Source: Rhizomicrobium sp. (lineage in GTDB: Bacteria; Pseudomonadota; Alphaproteobacteria; Micropepsales; Micropepsaceae). From it: a DNA stretch of 40,120 bases. The notes below the pieces were generated by a model. It had not been told where the DNA came from. It saw nothing but the letters and a program-made list of their open reading frames with translations, and did not search any database. Made by a program: the position numbers and the translations under genes. The first letter of the stretch is position 1. Each line of letters starts with the position of its first letter. Where the stretch lies: positions 1 to 40,120 of the forward strand of contig JANWJQ010000077.1 of the NCBI GenBank assembly GCA_025451875.1. The letters run 5' to 3'. This document shows, piece by piece, positions 18,649 to 26,176 of this stretch.

Positions 18649-19287
18649 ATGGCCACGCCAAAGCCACAGGTCAAAAGCACATTCGCCACGCCGTCCTGCA
18701 TTCACTTCCTTCCGGTTGCGAATGAAGTGAACGTGGATCTGCGCGCGCTCATCACGCAGCGTTTCGCCAGCGCGGCCGGCACGCACGAAGAGGGCTGGCG
18801 CTCGGACAATGATCTCGCAAGCTGGGGTGGTAACGCCGGACAGACCCTGTTCCGCGTGCTGCGCGAGCTGGCAGATAGCATGACGGCTACGCGCGCAGGC
18901 GGACGCGTCACCATCGACTGGCAGATCACTGCTTGCGGCGTCGTTCGTCAAAAAGGCGAATATGGCGCGCTCGCGGCGCGGCCCGGCGCGTTCTGGTCCG
19001 GCGTCTATTTTGTCGATGACGGCTACAACAAATCCGATGATGTCGCGCTGGGTGGCGAAGTGGAACTGTCCGATCCCCGTGGCGCCTTGCCCGCGATGGT
19101 CGCGCCGCAGCTTGCGTTCCGTATTCCCGGCGGCGGCACCGCCGGGCAGACGGAGACGATCCGGCCCTCCTCGGGCATGATCGTGCTCCATCCATCCTGG
19201 CAGCCGCGCGGCGAGCGCCGCTACAACGGCGAAGGCCAGCGCATCACCATCGAATTCGATCTGGTGCCGGCACAGCCTTCGGCGTGA
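18649..19287 (+). CDS. 2OG-Fe(II) oxygenase-like protein, apparently lacking iron ligands
   Basis: A 212-residue cytoplasmic protein. The block FWSGVYFVDDG, GGEVELSDPRG, AFRIPGGG, ETIRPSSGMIVLHPSW and GEGQRITIEFDL follows the core of a putative 2OG-Fe(II) oxygenase family (TIGR02466/PF13759 type, from memory). In that family a HxHP motif precedes the SGVYYV strand and a further His follows FPSW. Here the corresponding positions read AARPGAFW and HPSWQPRGE, so all expected iron-binding His residues appear to be replaced, while the Arg thought to hold 2-oxoglutarate (QRI) remains. It may be a pseudoenzyme. A GGGGAAAA ribosome binding site precedes the ATG. It follows mrp closely. Confidence 0.65.
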   Translation: MATPKPQVKSTFATPSCIHFLPVANEVNVDLRALITQRFASAAGTHEEGWRSDNDLASWGGNAGQTLFRVLRELADSMTATRAGGRVTIDWQITACGVVRQKGEYGALAARPGAFWSGVYFVDDGYNKSDDVALGGEVELSDPRGALPAMVAPQLAFRIPGGGTAGQTETIRPSSGMIVLHPSWQPRGERRYNGEGQRITIEFDLVPAQPSA

Positions 19288-19290
19288 GGC

Positions 19291-19659
19291 TTAGCTTCGC
19301 CCCGCGGTGATCGACATATTGATCGTGCCGGCATTGTTCGGAAGCTGCTCCGTCCAGCTATCGCCGACCTTGTGATCGCCTTCGATGGCGTTGCAGTTTG
19401 TCGCCTTCGACGGATCGGCCGGCGCGGGATCGGTGACCGTGAAGCACGCGGTCTTATCGTCTTTCCAGCTGTAAGTGCCTTTCACGACCTTGCCGTCGGC
19501 GTGCTGCTCCCAAGTCTTGTCGGCGTTCACATAGATGATGGTGGTTTTGCCGTTCATGGTCTGCGTGACCGTGTTGCCGTAGGCGACGGCGAACGGATCG
19601 GCATGGGCGCCCGTCGCGACGGCAAGAGCCGCCACGGCGCCAAGAAGAATGCGCTTCAT
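19291..19659 (-). CDS. Small exported hypothetical protein (paralog of 19765-20118)
   Basis: A 122-residue protein with a clear signal peptide (KRILLGAVAALAVATGAHA-DP, about 1-20). The mature part has an AVAYGNTV start, IIYVNADKTWEQ, GTYSWKDDKTACFTVTDPAPADP and NCNAIEGDHKVGDSWTEQL, with two Cys likely to form a disulfide. It is clearly homologous to its neighbour at 19765-20118. I do not recognise a named family; a small periplasmic beta-sheet protein is likely. The start is supported by GGGGAA before the ATG. Its stop lies three bases from the stop of the convergent gene at 18649. Confidence 0.7.
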   Translation of the reverse strand: MKRILLGAVAALAVATGAHADPFAVAYGNTVTQTMNGKTTIIYVNADKTWEQHADGKVVKGTYSWKDDKTACFTVTDPAPADPSKATNCNAIEGDHKVGDSWTEQLPNNAGTINMSITAGRS

Positions 19660-19764
19660 GAAATTCCCCAGTTTTCGACAAACGGGAAAAACGCCCCGTG
19701 CCTTTGGATATGGGCGCGGCGCGACCCCCTGCAAGGCAGGGCGCCTAGTTTATTCCTGCACTAG

Positions 19765-20118
19765 CTATTGAATGCCCTGCACAAGGCTGACCGTGCGGCC
19801 ATTGGCGGTCCAGGTCTCACCAACCTTGTGCGCGGCAATCGGCGCGCAGGATGGATTGGTCATGCCCGGCGGCGCCGGATCGTAAGTGAGGCAAAGATTG
19901 TCGTCGTCGATCTTCCATGTGCCTTTCAGCCCATAATTCATCGACACAACCTTGCCGGTGAAGCTGTGATCCGCATTGAAATACAGATGCACTTCGCCGA
20001 AGCCGCCTTTGGCGACGACGGTGTTGCCGAAGCGCGTGGCGATGGTGCTGTCGTCTGCGGCGAAAGCTGCGGTCACCGACAAGGCGGCAAGCGAAGCAGC
20101 GATCAAAAACGAACGCAT
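19765..20118 (-). CDS. Small exported hypothetical protein (paralog of 19291-19659)
   Basis: A 117-residue protein with a signal peptide (MRSFLIAASLAALSVTAAFA-AD). The mature domain shares FGNTVV, YFNADHSF, GTWKIDDDNLCLTYDPAPP, NPSCAPIAAHKVGETW with the neighbour at 19291, including both Cys positions. It begins 17 bases after the SMP-30-like gene with a GAAGGAGA ribosome binding site, so it is co-transcribed with it. The pair arose by tandem duplication. Function is unknown; export and proximity suggest a role with the SMP-30-like protein in the envelope, which is speculative. Confidence 0.75.
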   Translation of the reverse strand: MRSFLIAASLAALSVTAAFAADDSTIATRFGNTVVAKGGFGEVHLYFNADHSFTGKVVSMNYGLKGTWKIDDDNLCLTYDPAPPGMTNPSCAPIAAHKVGETWTANGRTVSLVQGIQ

Positions 20119-20135
20119 GAAATCTCCTTCGGGTT

Positions 20136-21050
20136 TTAAGCGTTGTAATTCAAACGAAGACCGGCGGACGGCCAGTCGGCGGCAAGCAGACGCCCGGTGC
20201 CGGACGAGGTAATATAAGCTGTCTTCATGTTCTTGCCGCCCCAGCAGATATTGGTGACGAGCGGATCGGGGATCGGCGTGTGGCGCACTTTCTTGCTGCC
20301 CGGCCAGAACGTCGTAATGCCGCCCGCGAGGATTGTCGCGCAGCACACACCGCCATCGGCCTGCACGCCGAGTGAATCGAAATAGGCGATGCCGGGGAAG
20401 TTGTTCACGAACACGCCGGGCGTGAAGCCTTCCACGCGATTGCCCTTGCCGGGCTTTTCCAGCGGCAGGCTGTAGAGACGGCCTGTGAAGGTTTCCGCGT
20501 AGTAGACGGTGCGGTTGTCCGGCGAGAGGCCGACGCCATTGGGCGTGATCAGTTCGCGCAAGGCCTGTGTGATCTTCTTGCCGTTCGCCGTTGCGTAATA
20601 GAGAGCCCCATGGCTGCGGTATTTTTCCGTCGTGGTGCCGTGATCGGTAAACCAGAAGCCACCCACCTCGTCGAACACGATGTCGTTCGGTGCGATCAGG
20701 CGCTCGCCTTCGCATTTCTCGTAAAGGCGCTCGGATTTTCCGGTCGAGATGTTCACGCGCTCGATCCAGCCGCCCTTGTGGGTTTTCGGCGCGTGGCCGG
20801 GGATCAGCAACCCCATCCGCTTGGTGTAGGTGAAGTTCTCGCCATTGTTGCAGACATAGAGGGCGCCATCAGGACCGATGGCGAGACCGTTGGGGCCGCC
20901 TTCAACCTTCGCGACGGTCTGCGTCTTGCCGTCTTTCCTGACGCGCGTGATTTTTTTGGAAGCAATCTCGACGACGATGACCGAACCATCATCCATCGCC
21001 ACAGGACCTTCCGGAAATTTCAGGCCGGTCGCGACTTCGCGAAAATTCAT
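20136..21050 (-). CDS. SMP-30/gluconolactonase/LRE family protein
   Basis: A 304-residue six-bladed beta-propeller of the SMP-30/gluconolactonase type. Typical segments are GLKFPEGPVAMDDGSVIVVEI at the N-terminus (the Glu is a conserved metal ligand), APNDIVFDEVGGFWFTDHG, TPNGVGLSPDNRTVYYAETFTGRLY and the late propeller strand region TNICWGGKNMKTAYIT. Family members are calcium- or zinc-dependent lactonases or related hydrolases; the substrate is not evident. There is no signal peptide. The start is backed by AAGGGG. It is the first gene of a likely operon with the small exported protein at 19765. Confidence 0.9.
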   Translation of the reverse strand: MNFREVATGLKFPEGPVAMDDGSVIVVEIASKKITRVRKDGKTQTVAKVEGGPNGLAIGPDGALYVCNNGENFTYTKRMGLLIPGHAPKTHKGGWIERVNISTGKSERLYEKCEGERLIAPNDIVFDEVGGFWFTDHGTTTEKYRSHGALYYATANGKKITQALRELITPNGVGLSPDNRTVYYAETFTGRLYSLPLEKPGKGNRVEGFTPGVFVNNFPGIAYFDSLGVQADGGVCCATILAGGITTFWPGSKKVRHTPIPDPLVTNICWGGKNMKTAYITSSGTGRLLAADWPSAGLRLNYNA

Positions 21051-21110
21051 GGGCGTTCCCCTTTATAGCGTTTTGCGAAGGCTAACGCCCTTCCCGTTCC
21101 GCGCAAGAGG

Positions 21111-21605
21111 CTAGCGCCTCTCAAGGGTCACATAGCTGTAACGAAGATTGTCTGCCGTTACGTGATCCTCGCGCGCGGTCTCGCGCCAATGCGCGCCATC
21201 GAAGGCCGGCATGGACACATCGCCTGCTGCATCCATGTGAACTTCGGTCAGATAGACGCGGTTCGCTCGTGGCAAGGCGAGGTTATAGATCTCCGCGCCG
21301 CCGATGATTGCAATCTCGCCCGGATTTTCGTTTTGTGCCTTCGCCAGCGCCTCATCCAGCGAATGCGCCACCACCGCGCCCTCGGCGCGCCAATGTGTAT
21401 CGCGCGTGATGACAATATTGGTGCGGCCCGGTAGTGGCTTTCGCGGAAAGCTGTCCCAGGTCTTGCGGCCCATCACGATAGGCTTACCCATTGTAACCGC
21501 CTTGAAATATTTCATGTCTTCCGGAATGCGCCACGGAATGGCGTTGTTGACGCCGATCACGCCATTGTCGGCACGCGCCAGAACAAACGAGATGATCGCG
21601 CTCAC
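21111..21605 (-). CDS. folA: Dihydrofolate reductase
   Basis: A 164-residue enzyme that reduces dihydrofolate to tetrahydrofolate with NADPH. The family markers are clear: NGVIGVNNAIPWRIPEDMKYFK with the catalytic Asp at about 30, VMGRKTWDSFPRKPLPGR with the NADPH site, and IIGGAEIYNLALPRA. The start codon is GTG (21605), overlapping the stop of the GNAT gene upstream by four bases. It regenerates the folate oxidised by ThyA, encoded at 23046 on the same strand. In many alphaproteobacteria thyA and folA are adjacent, and hflK follows. Confidence 0.96.
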   Translation of the reverse strand: MSAIISFVLARADNGVIGVNNAIPWRIPEDMKYFKAVTMGKPIVMGRKTWDSFPRKPLPGRTNIVITRDTHWRAEGAVVAHSLDEALAKAQNENPGEIAIIGGAEIYNLALPRANRVYLTEVHMDAAGDVSMPAFDGAHWRETAREDHVTADNLRYSYVTLERR

Positions 21606-22081
21606 GAACCCATCTTCTTCAGCGCCACATCTTCAAGGCGATAGGTATGCCATCCGCCCTGCCGCTTGGCGCCGATACCTTCGTAGAAATCGATGGACGG
21701 CTGATTCCAGTCCAGCACTTCCCATTCCACCTGTCCGCCACCGGCTTCGAGCGCGCTGCGCGCTAGATGCGACAGCAACGCCTTGCCGTATCCCTTGCCG
21801 CGCGTTTGTGGACGCACGAACAGGTCTTCGAGGAAGATGCCGCGCCGCGCGGCGAAGCTGTGATAGGTCCAGTACCAGGTCGCGCAGCCCACGGGCCTGT
21901 CCCCTTCAAAGGCCAGATCGCAATTCAGCAATGGCTGTGTCCCGAAATAATCGCGCGCGATCACCTCGACCGTGATGTGAAACTTGTCCAGCAGCTTTTC
22001 ATAATCCGCCAGATCGCGCAGCAGAGCGAGCACAACACCCTCGTCGCCGCGCACCGCTCTTCGAATCGAAAAATTTTCCAT
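21602..22081 (-). CDS. GNAT-family N-acetyltransferase (SSAT-like)
   Basis: A 159-residue acetyl-CoA-dependent acetyltransferase. The GNAT core is visible: IRRAVRGDEGVVLALLRDLADYEK at the N-terminus, GIFLEDLFVRPQTRGKGYGKALLSHLAR with the acetyl-CoA pyrophosphate loop (RGKGYG), and VLDWNQPSIDFYEGIGAK. The layout resembles the diamine (spermidine/spermine) acetyltransferase group, but the substrate is not proven. The ATG at 22081 has GGGAAAC upstream; a TTG at 22093 is less likely. It overlaps folA by four bases. Confidence 0.9.
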   Translation of the reverse strand: MENFSIRRAVRGDEGVVLALLRDLADYEKLLDKFHITVEVIARDYFGTQPLLNCDLAFEGDRPVGCATWYWTYHSFAARRGIFLEDLFVRPQTRGKGYGKALLSHLARSALEAGGGQVEWEVLDWNQPSIDFYEGIGAKRQGGWHTYRLEDVALKKMGS

Positions 22082-22210
22082 GTTTCCCGCCAATTATCCG
22101 CCGCGGACCTTATGTGCGCCGCACCAAATGGTAAACCCGATGGAACTTTTTGCCGCTTCACCTATTGCATGCGGGTGTGGGCACCCATTCCCATAGAAAA
22201 GGGATATTCC

Positions 22211-22990
22211 ATGAAGCTATTTCTCATTTCAGCAGCAGCCGTGGCGCTTGCTTTGGCGTCTCCGGCCCTTGCCCAAGACCATCAAGATAAGGGGCACGGC
22301 AAAGGCGACCACAACCGTGGAACCCAAAGCGCACCACAGGCCGCGCCAGCGGCGAAGCCCGTCGTCCCGCCACATCAAAGAATAACCCCCGGCAACGCGA
22401 CGACCCAGTCGCCGGCGGCCGTATATCAGCAAGCCGTGCGCGATGCGACCGCGCGCAACCAGCGCGAACGCCAGAACAACAATCGCGCCACCAACACCTA
22501 CCGGCCCGATACCAATCGGGCCAATGTCAACCGTCGTGACAACAACCGTCCTTACAACAACGCGCGCAGCAGCAACCAACGCGACAACAGCAGCAATTGG
22601 AACAACAACAATCGCGGCAACAACGGCAGCAATTGGAACAACAACTACCGCGGCAACAACAGCAGCAATTGGAACAACAACAACCGCCGTGACAATCGCG
22701 GAAGCTGGCAGGGCCGATACAATCGGCGCGACGTCCAGGCGCAGCGCCACTATCGCTACCGCGGCAGTGCGTGGCGCTGGCCAAGCGGCCATTCTTACCG
22801 ACGCTGGACGTTCGGCATGACGCTGCCGTCGCTCTTCTGGGGAAGAAATTACTGGATCAGCGACTATTCCTACTATGGGTTGGCTTATCCGCCGCCAGGT
22901 ACCGTGTGGGTGCGCTACGGCAGTGACGCGATCCTGATCGACCGTTACACCGGCGAAATTCTCGAAGTGGTGTACGGCCAGTTCTACTAG
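22211..22990 (+). CDS. RcnB-like exported protein with Asn-rich repeats
   Basis: A 259-residue exported protein. The signal peptide (KLFLISAAAVALALASPALA-QD) spans about 1-21. Residues 22-120 are hydrophilic, rich in His, Gln, Asn and Arg. Residues 124-158 hold three Asn-rich repeats of 11-12 residues (R-G-N-N-x-S-N-W-N-N-N-x). The C-terminal 55 residues (YWISDYSYYGLAYPPPGTVW, then RYGSDAILIDRYTGEILEVVYGQFY) resemble the RcnB family, a periplasmic group linked in E. coli to nickel/cobalt homeostasis. Metal binding here is unproven. An AGGGA site precedes the ATG and a strong terminator follows the stop. Confidence 0.8.
   Translation: MKLFLISAAAVALALASPALAQDHQDKGHGKGDHNRGTQSAPQAAPAAKPVVPPHQRITPGNATTQSPAAVYQQAVRDATARNQRERQNNNRATNTYRPDTNRANVNRRDNNRPYNNARSSNQRDNSSNWNNNNRGNNGSNWNNNYRGNNSSNWNNNNRRDNRGSWQGRYNRRDVQAQRHYRYRGSAWRWPSGHSYRRWTFGMTLPSLFWGRNYWISDYSYYGLAYPPPGTVWVRYGSDAILIDRYTGEILEVVYGQFY
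22580..22684 (+). repeat. In-frame 33/36-bp tandem repeat coding Asn-Trp-Asn motifs
   Basis: Three units, one of 33 and two of 36 bases, encode RDNSSNWNNNN, RGNNGSNWNNNY and RGNNSSNWNNNN. The last two are almost identical in DNA, so recent slippage or unequal exchange is likely, and copy number may vary between strains. Confidence 0.8.
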
Positions 22991-23009
22991 GCCGCATCTC
23001 CTGAACGCG

Positions 23010-23046
23010 AAAAGCCCGGAAGGAAACTTCCGGGCTTTTTGTTTTC
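23010..23046. terminator. Strong bidirectional rho-independent terminator
   Basis: A perfect 12-bp stem (23011-23022 with 23027-23038), a GAAA tetraloop and the T-run TTTTTGTTTTC follow the RcnB-like gene. The reverse strand also has a T-run after the hairpin, so the same element can end convergent thyA transcripts. Confidence 0.9.
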
Positions 23047-23837
23047 TAGACCGCGACTTCCGCCTTGATATGCGGATGCGCCTGGTAGTTCTCCAGGTTG
23101 AAGTCTTCGTACCGGAAACCGAAGATGTCTTTTACGTCCGGATTGATGCGCATGACCGGCAGCGGATAAGGCTTGCGCGACAGTTGCTCGCGCGCCTGAT
23201 CCAGATGGTTCAGATAGAGATGCGCGTCGCCGAAGCTATGGATGAACTCGCCAGGCTTCAGCCCCGTCACCTGCGCCACCATCATCGTCAGCAGCGCATA
23301 GCTTGCGATGTTGAACGGCACGCCGAGGAAGATGTCGGCCGAGCGCTGGTAAAGCTGACAGCTCAACTTTCCATTCGCGACATAGAACTGGAACAGGCAA
23401 TGGCAGGGCGGCAGCGCCATCTTAGGTACATCCGCCGGGTTCCACGCCGTCACGATCAGCCGCCGCGAGTCCGGGTTCTTCTTGATGTCGGCAATCAAAT
23501 TCGCGATCTGGTCGATGGCGCCATGCTCGCAGGGCCATGACCGCCATTGATGACCGTAAACCGGTCCCAGCTCGCCATTCGCATCCGCCCATTCGTCCCA
23601 GATGCTGACGCCATGGTCTTTCAGATATTTGATGTTGGTGTCGCCGGTCAGAAACCACAACAATTCATAGACGATGGCTTTCAGAAACAGCTTCTTCGTC
23701 GTGACCATCGGAAAACCTTCCGACAGATCGAAACGCATCTGGTGACCAAAAACAGAAATCGTGCCGGTACCCGTGCGGTCGCGTTTCTCCACGCCCTTTT
23801 TGAGCACGGTTTCCATCAGGTCGTGATATTGGCGCAT
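23046..23837 (-). CDS. thyA: Thymidylate synthase
   Basis: A 263-residue enzyme that methylates dUMP to dTMP using methylene-THF. The sequence follows E. coli ThyA throughout: [16 protein letters not shown] (dUMP phosphate-binding Arg), [23 protein letters not shown], the catalytic Cys in [13 protein letters not shown], the [24 protein letters not shown] dUMP site and HLYLNHLDQ. The ATG at 23837 (MRQYHDLME) matches the E. coli start; longer starts upstream run towards the tmRNA promoter. It is divergent from ssrA and faces the terminator at 23010-23046. It works with FolA encoded 1.4 kb downstream on the same strand. Confidence 0.97.
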   Translation of the reverse strand: MRQYHDLMETVLKKGVEKRDRTGTGTISVFGHQMRFDLSEGFPMVTTKKLFLKAIVYELLWFLTGDTNIKYLKDHGVSIWDEWADANGELGPVYGHQWRSWPCEHGAIDQIANLIADIKKNPDSRRLIVTAWNPADVPKMALPPCHCLFQFYVANGKLSCQLYQRSADIFLGVPFNIASYALLTMMVAQVTGLKPGEFIHSFGDAHLYLNHLDQAREQLSRKPYPLPVMRINPDVKDIFGFRYEDFNLENYQAHPHIKAEVAV

Positions 23838-23949
23838 GGCGGCTTTTTCCGAATCCGCCGCCACTTTATCGCGCCCGCGCCTCCGCAATCTGCAAATTTC
23901 TTTTTGCCGAACCCAATGTCCACAACCGGTTGCAGGGCTTTGGGACGCC

Positions 23950-23978
23950 TTCAAAAATTAAGAGACAGCACCTATATT
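23950..23978 (+). promoter_or_regulatory. Promoter of the tmRNA gene
   Basis: TTCAAA (23950-23955), a 17-base spacer and TATATT (23973-23978) fit a sigma-70-type promoter. Transcription would begin near 23984-23986, right at the inferred start of the acceptor piece. Confidence 0.6.
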
Positions 23979-23980
23979 TA

Positions 23981-24272
23981 GCGGGTCCGGGCAACCGGAC
24001 TATGGCGATAAACGGCTGCGTAATAAGCGGACTGGACCCGGGGGCGGTACCCGGCGCCTCCACCAAATGTCCTTCGAAGCCTCGTGCGGAGGAGGATATC
24101 TGTGGGGGCGAAACAGGATCGACAGACGTGTAAAGGCTGTTCCTTTCGCTCGGTATGGTATCCGCCGTTATCGGGCTGTCTGTATAGGTGCCAACGACAA
24201 TGAAATGGCCCTCGCTGCCTAATAGGTAAGCGCGGCTCGGAGGGGCGCCGGGCAACAGAAGCCCCTCCACTT
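23981..24272 (+). ncRNA. ssrA: tmRNA, two-piece circularly permuted form
   Basis: Trans-translation RNA that rescues stalled ribosomes. The acceptor piece comes first and ends CGCCTCCACCA (3' end at 24065). An intervening segment of about 38 bases follows, then the coding piece begins GGGGGCG (24104-24110) with the GAAACAGGATCGAC signature. GGGGGCG pairs with CGCCTCC with a G-U at the third position, the alanine identity element. This permuted order is the alphaproteobacterial design. The tag reading frame at 24190-24222 (GCC to TAA, then TAG) encodes ANDNEMALAA. A GGAGGGGC/GCCCCTCC stem (24239-24268) closes the 3' domain. The outer ends are approximate. Confidence 0.92.
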
Positions 24273-24285
24273 TAGAACATCGTCC

Positions 24286-24316
24286 TGGCCGGGCAGCGAG
24301 CGAAGCGACCCAGCCA
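24286..24316. repeat. Short palindromic element after ssrA
   Basis: TGGCCGGG (24286-24293) and CCCAGCCA (24309-24316) form an imperfect stem around CAGCGAGCGAAGCGA. It resembles short dispersed palindromes of alphaproteobacterial intergenic DNA. No T-run follows, so it is not a classical terminator, but it may stabilise or process the tmRNA 3' end. Confidence 0.45.
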
Positions 24317-24399
24317 TCTGCAACAAGCCCAGCTTCTCTTGTCAGACACCTCGGCGCGTGGTTGCGTTCGCGCGACCGCTATTTCCTATCGAGGCTTCG

Positions 24400-25509
24400 A
24401 TGACAAACACCGACCTTCTCTTCAGGCCCTACAAGCTGAAGAACCTCTCGCTTCCCAACCGCATCGTCATGGCGCCGATGACGCGCTCGAAATCGCCGGA
24501 CCAGATTCCCGGCGATAACGTTGCGGCCTATTACCGGGCGCGCACCGAAGGCGGCGTCGGCCTCATCCTCACGGAAGGTACGGTGGTGGAGAAATCCGCC
24601 TCCAACGATCCCAATATTCCGTCCTTCTTCGGCGAAAAGGCACTGGCCGGCTGGGCCAACGTGCTCAAGGAGGTGAAGGCGGCGGGCGGACACATCATGC
24701 CGCAACTCTGGCACCAGGGCGTCGTGCGCCACAATGGCAGCGGCCCCTACCCTGACGTGCCGAGCAAGAGTCCCTCGGGCCAGTCGCGTCCCGGCAAAAA
24801 GATCGGCGAGCCGATGACCACCAAGGACATCGATGAAACGATCGAGGCCTTCGCCAATGCCGCGCGCGCCGCGCAGGCCATCGGCTTCGACGGTGTGGAG
24901 ATCCACGGCGCGCACGGCTACATCATCGATCAGTTCTTCTGGGACGGCACCAACGAACGTGCCGACAGGTTCGGCGGCGATCTTGCGCAACGCACAAATT
25001 TTGCCGTCGAGATCGTGAAAGCCGTCCGCGCGGCCACATCACCCGACTTCCCCATCCTGCTGCGCTTCTCGCAATGGAAACAGCAGGATTTCTCCGTCCG
25101 TCTCGCGCATACCCCACAAGAGTTGGAAGGTTTCCTCACCCCGCTCACCAAGGCGGGCGTGGATATGTTCCATTGTTCGACGCGCCGCTTCTGGGAACCG
25201 GAGTTTTCCGAAACCGGATCGGACATGAACCTTGCCGGGTGGACGAAGAAAATATCCGGTGTGCCGACGATCACAGTCGGATCGGTAAGCCTGAACGGTG
25301 ACTTCATCACCAATGGCTTCACCGCCAATGCCGACCTCGATACGGGCGCGCATCTGGCCGGTCTCGTCAAAATGCTGGAACGCGGGGATTTCGATCTTGT
25401 CGCTGTGGGCCGCGCTCTGATTGTCAACGCGGACTGGCCCAAGAAAGTCCGTGCCGGCCATGTGGATCAGCTAACGCCTTGGTCACCACAGGCTTTGCAG
25501 ACGCTCTGA
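24400..25509 (+). CDS. Old Yellow Enzyme-family NADH:flavin oxidoreductase (alkene reductase)
   Basis: A 369-residue FMN-dependent TIM-barrel enzyme of the NemA/OYE group, reducing activated C=C bonds of enals, enones, nitro-olefins or nitrate esters. Key segments are LFRPYKLKNLSLPNRIVMAPMTRSK, IMPQLWHQGVVRHN, and HGAHGYIIDQFFWDGTNERAD with the His pair that binds the substrate. RFGGDLAQR and DLVAVGRALIVNADWPKKV follow at the FMN phosphate site. The start at 24400 has GAGG upstream. It stands between ssrA and sspB with no obvious regulator beside it, so induction is unknown. Confidence 0.93.
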   Translation: MTNTDLLFRPYKLKNLSLPNRIVMAPMTRSKSPDQIPGDNVAAYYRARTEGGVGLILTEGTVVEKSASNDPNIPSFFGEKALAGWANVLKEVKAAGGHIMPQLWHQGVVRHNGSGPYPDVPSKSPSGQSRPGKKIGEPMTTKDIDETIEAFANAARAAQAIGFDGVEIHGAHGYIIDQFFWDGTNERADRFGGDLAQRTNFAVEIVKAVRAATSPDFPILLRFSQWKQQDFSVRLAHTPQELEGFLTPLTKAGVDMFHCSTRRFWEPEFSETGSDMNLAGWTKKISGVPTITVGSVSLNGDFITNGFTANADLDTGAHLAGLVKMLERGDFDLVAVGRALIVNADWPKKVRAGHVDQLTPWSPQALQTL

Positions 25510-25575
25510 CAATTTGCGCATCGCAGCGTTGACTCGTCATTCGCCCCTATTAGTGTCACCGCCAATAGGAGCGAC

Positions 25576-26103
25576 ATGGCGAAGGACTTTATCGGCTATC
25601 AGGCTTTGGCGGATTCCGCATTGCGCGGCGTCGTGCGCGAAGCCTTGCGTCGCATCGAGAAGCAGGGCCTCGTCGGCGCGCATCACTTCCGCATCACCTT
25701 CAAGACCGGTTTTCCCGGCGTCGAGATTCCGGACTTCCTGCGCGAGCAATATCCCGAAGAGATGATGATCATTCTTCAGCACCAGTTCTGGGGACTGAAG
25801 GTGAAGGACAATCATTTCGAAGTGACGCTGTCGTTCAAGAAAGTTCCGGCGACGCTCACCATCCCGTTCGCCGCGCTCACGCAATTCGCCGATCCCGGTG
25901 TTGCCTTCGGCCTGCAATTTCGCGAAGTGGATGAAGATGGCGAACTCAAGCCGCTTTCTGCGCCCGCGCCCACGCCGCTCTCCGCACCCACGCCGCTCAC
26001 CCAGCCGGCCAAGAGCGAGCAGCCCCCCGCCGAATCGGGCGAGGAAAAGTCGCCCGCCGCGCCTGGCGAAGTCGTCAGCCTGGACGCCTTCCGCAAGAAG
26101 TAG
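25576..26103 (+). CDS. sspB: SspB-type ClpXP adaptor (alphaproteobacterial form)
   Basis: A 175-residue adaptor that hands tmRNA-tagged proteins to ClpXP. The N-terminal domain (about 1-115: YQALADSALRGVVREALRR, HHFRITFKTGFPGVEIPDFL, MMIILQHQFWGLKVKDNHFEVTLSF, LTIPFAALTQFADPGVAFGLQF) is the tag-binding fold. A flexible Pro/Ala/Ser-rich linker of about 45 residues follows. The last residues, VVSLDAFRKK, form the short ClpX-docking tail. A TAGGAGCG site precedes the ATG. It lies 1.3 kb downstream of ssrA, whose tag it should recognise, and just ahead of fumC as in many alphaproteobacteria. Confidence 0.92.
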   Translation: MAKDFIGYQALADSALRGVVREALRRIEKQGLVGAHHFRITFKTGFPGVEIPDFLREQYPEEMMIILQHQFWGLKVKDNHFEVTLSFKKVPATLTIPFAALTQFADPGVAFGLQFREVDEDGELKPLSAPAPTPLSAPTPLTQPAKSEQPPAESGEEKSPAAPGEVVSLDAFRKK

Positions 26104-26176
26104 CGCCGCCCCGCGCCGCATGGACTTTTGCCCCTGCCGGACCTAATCCACGGGCGGAAATCTGCACGGCCCGACC

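Noticed and set aside
19765..20715. 316-codon reverse ORF joining part of the SMP-30 region to the small exported protein
   Set aside because: Its first two-thirds are an out-of-frame reading of the SMP-30-like gene; only the last 117 codons, from 20118, form a real gene.
22229..22792. 187-codon reverse ORF with a striking Ala/Val/Ile repeat
   Set aside because: It is the mirror image of the Asn-coding repeats of the RcnB-like gene, which has a signal peptide, ribosome binding site and terminator in the forward direction.
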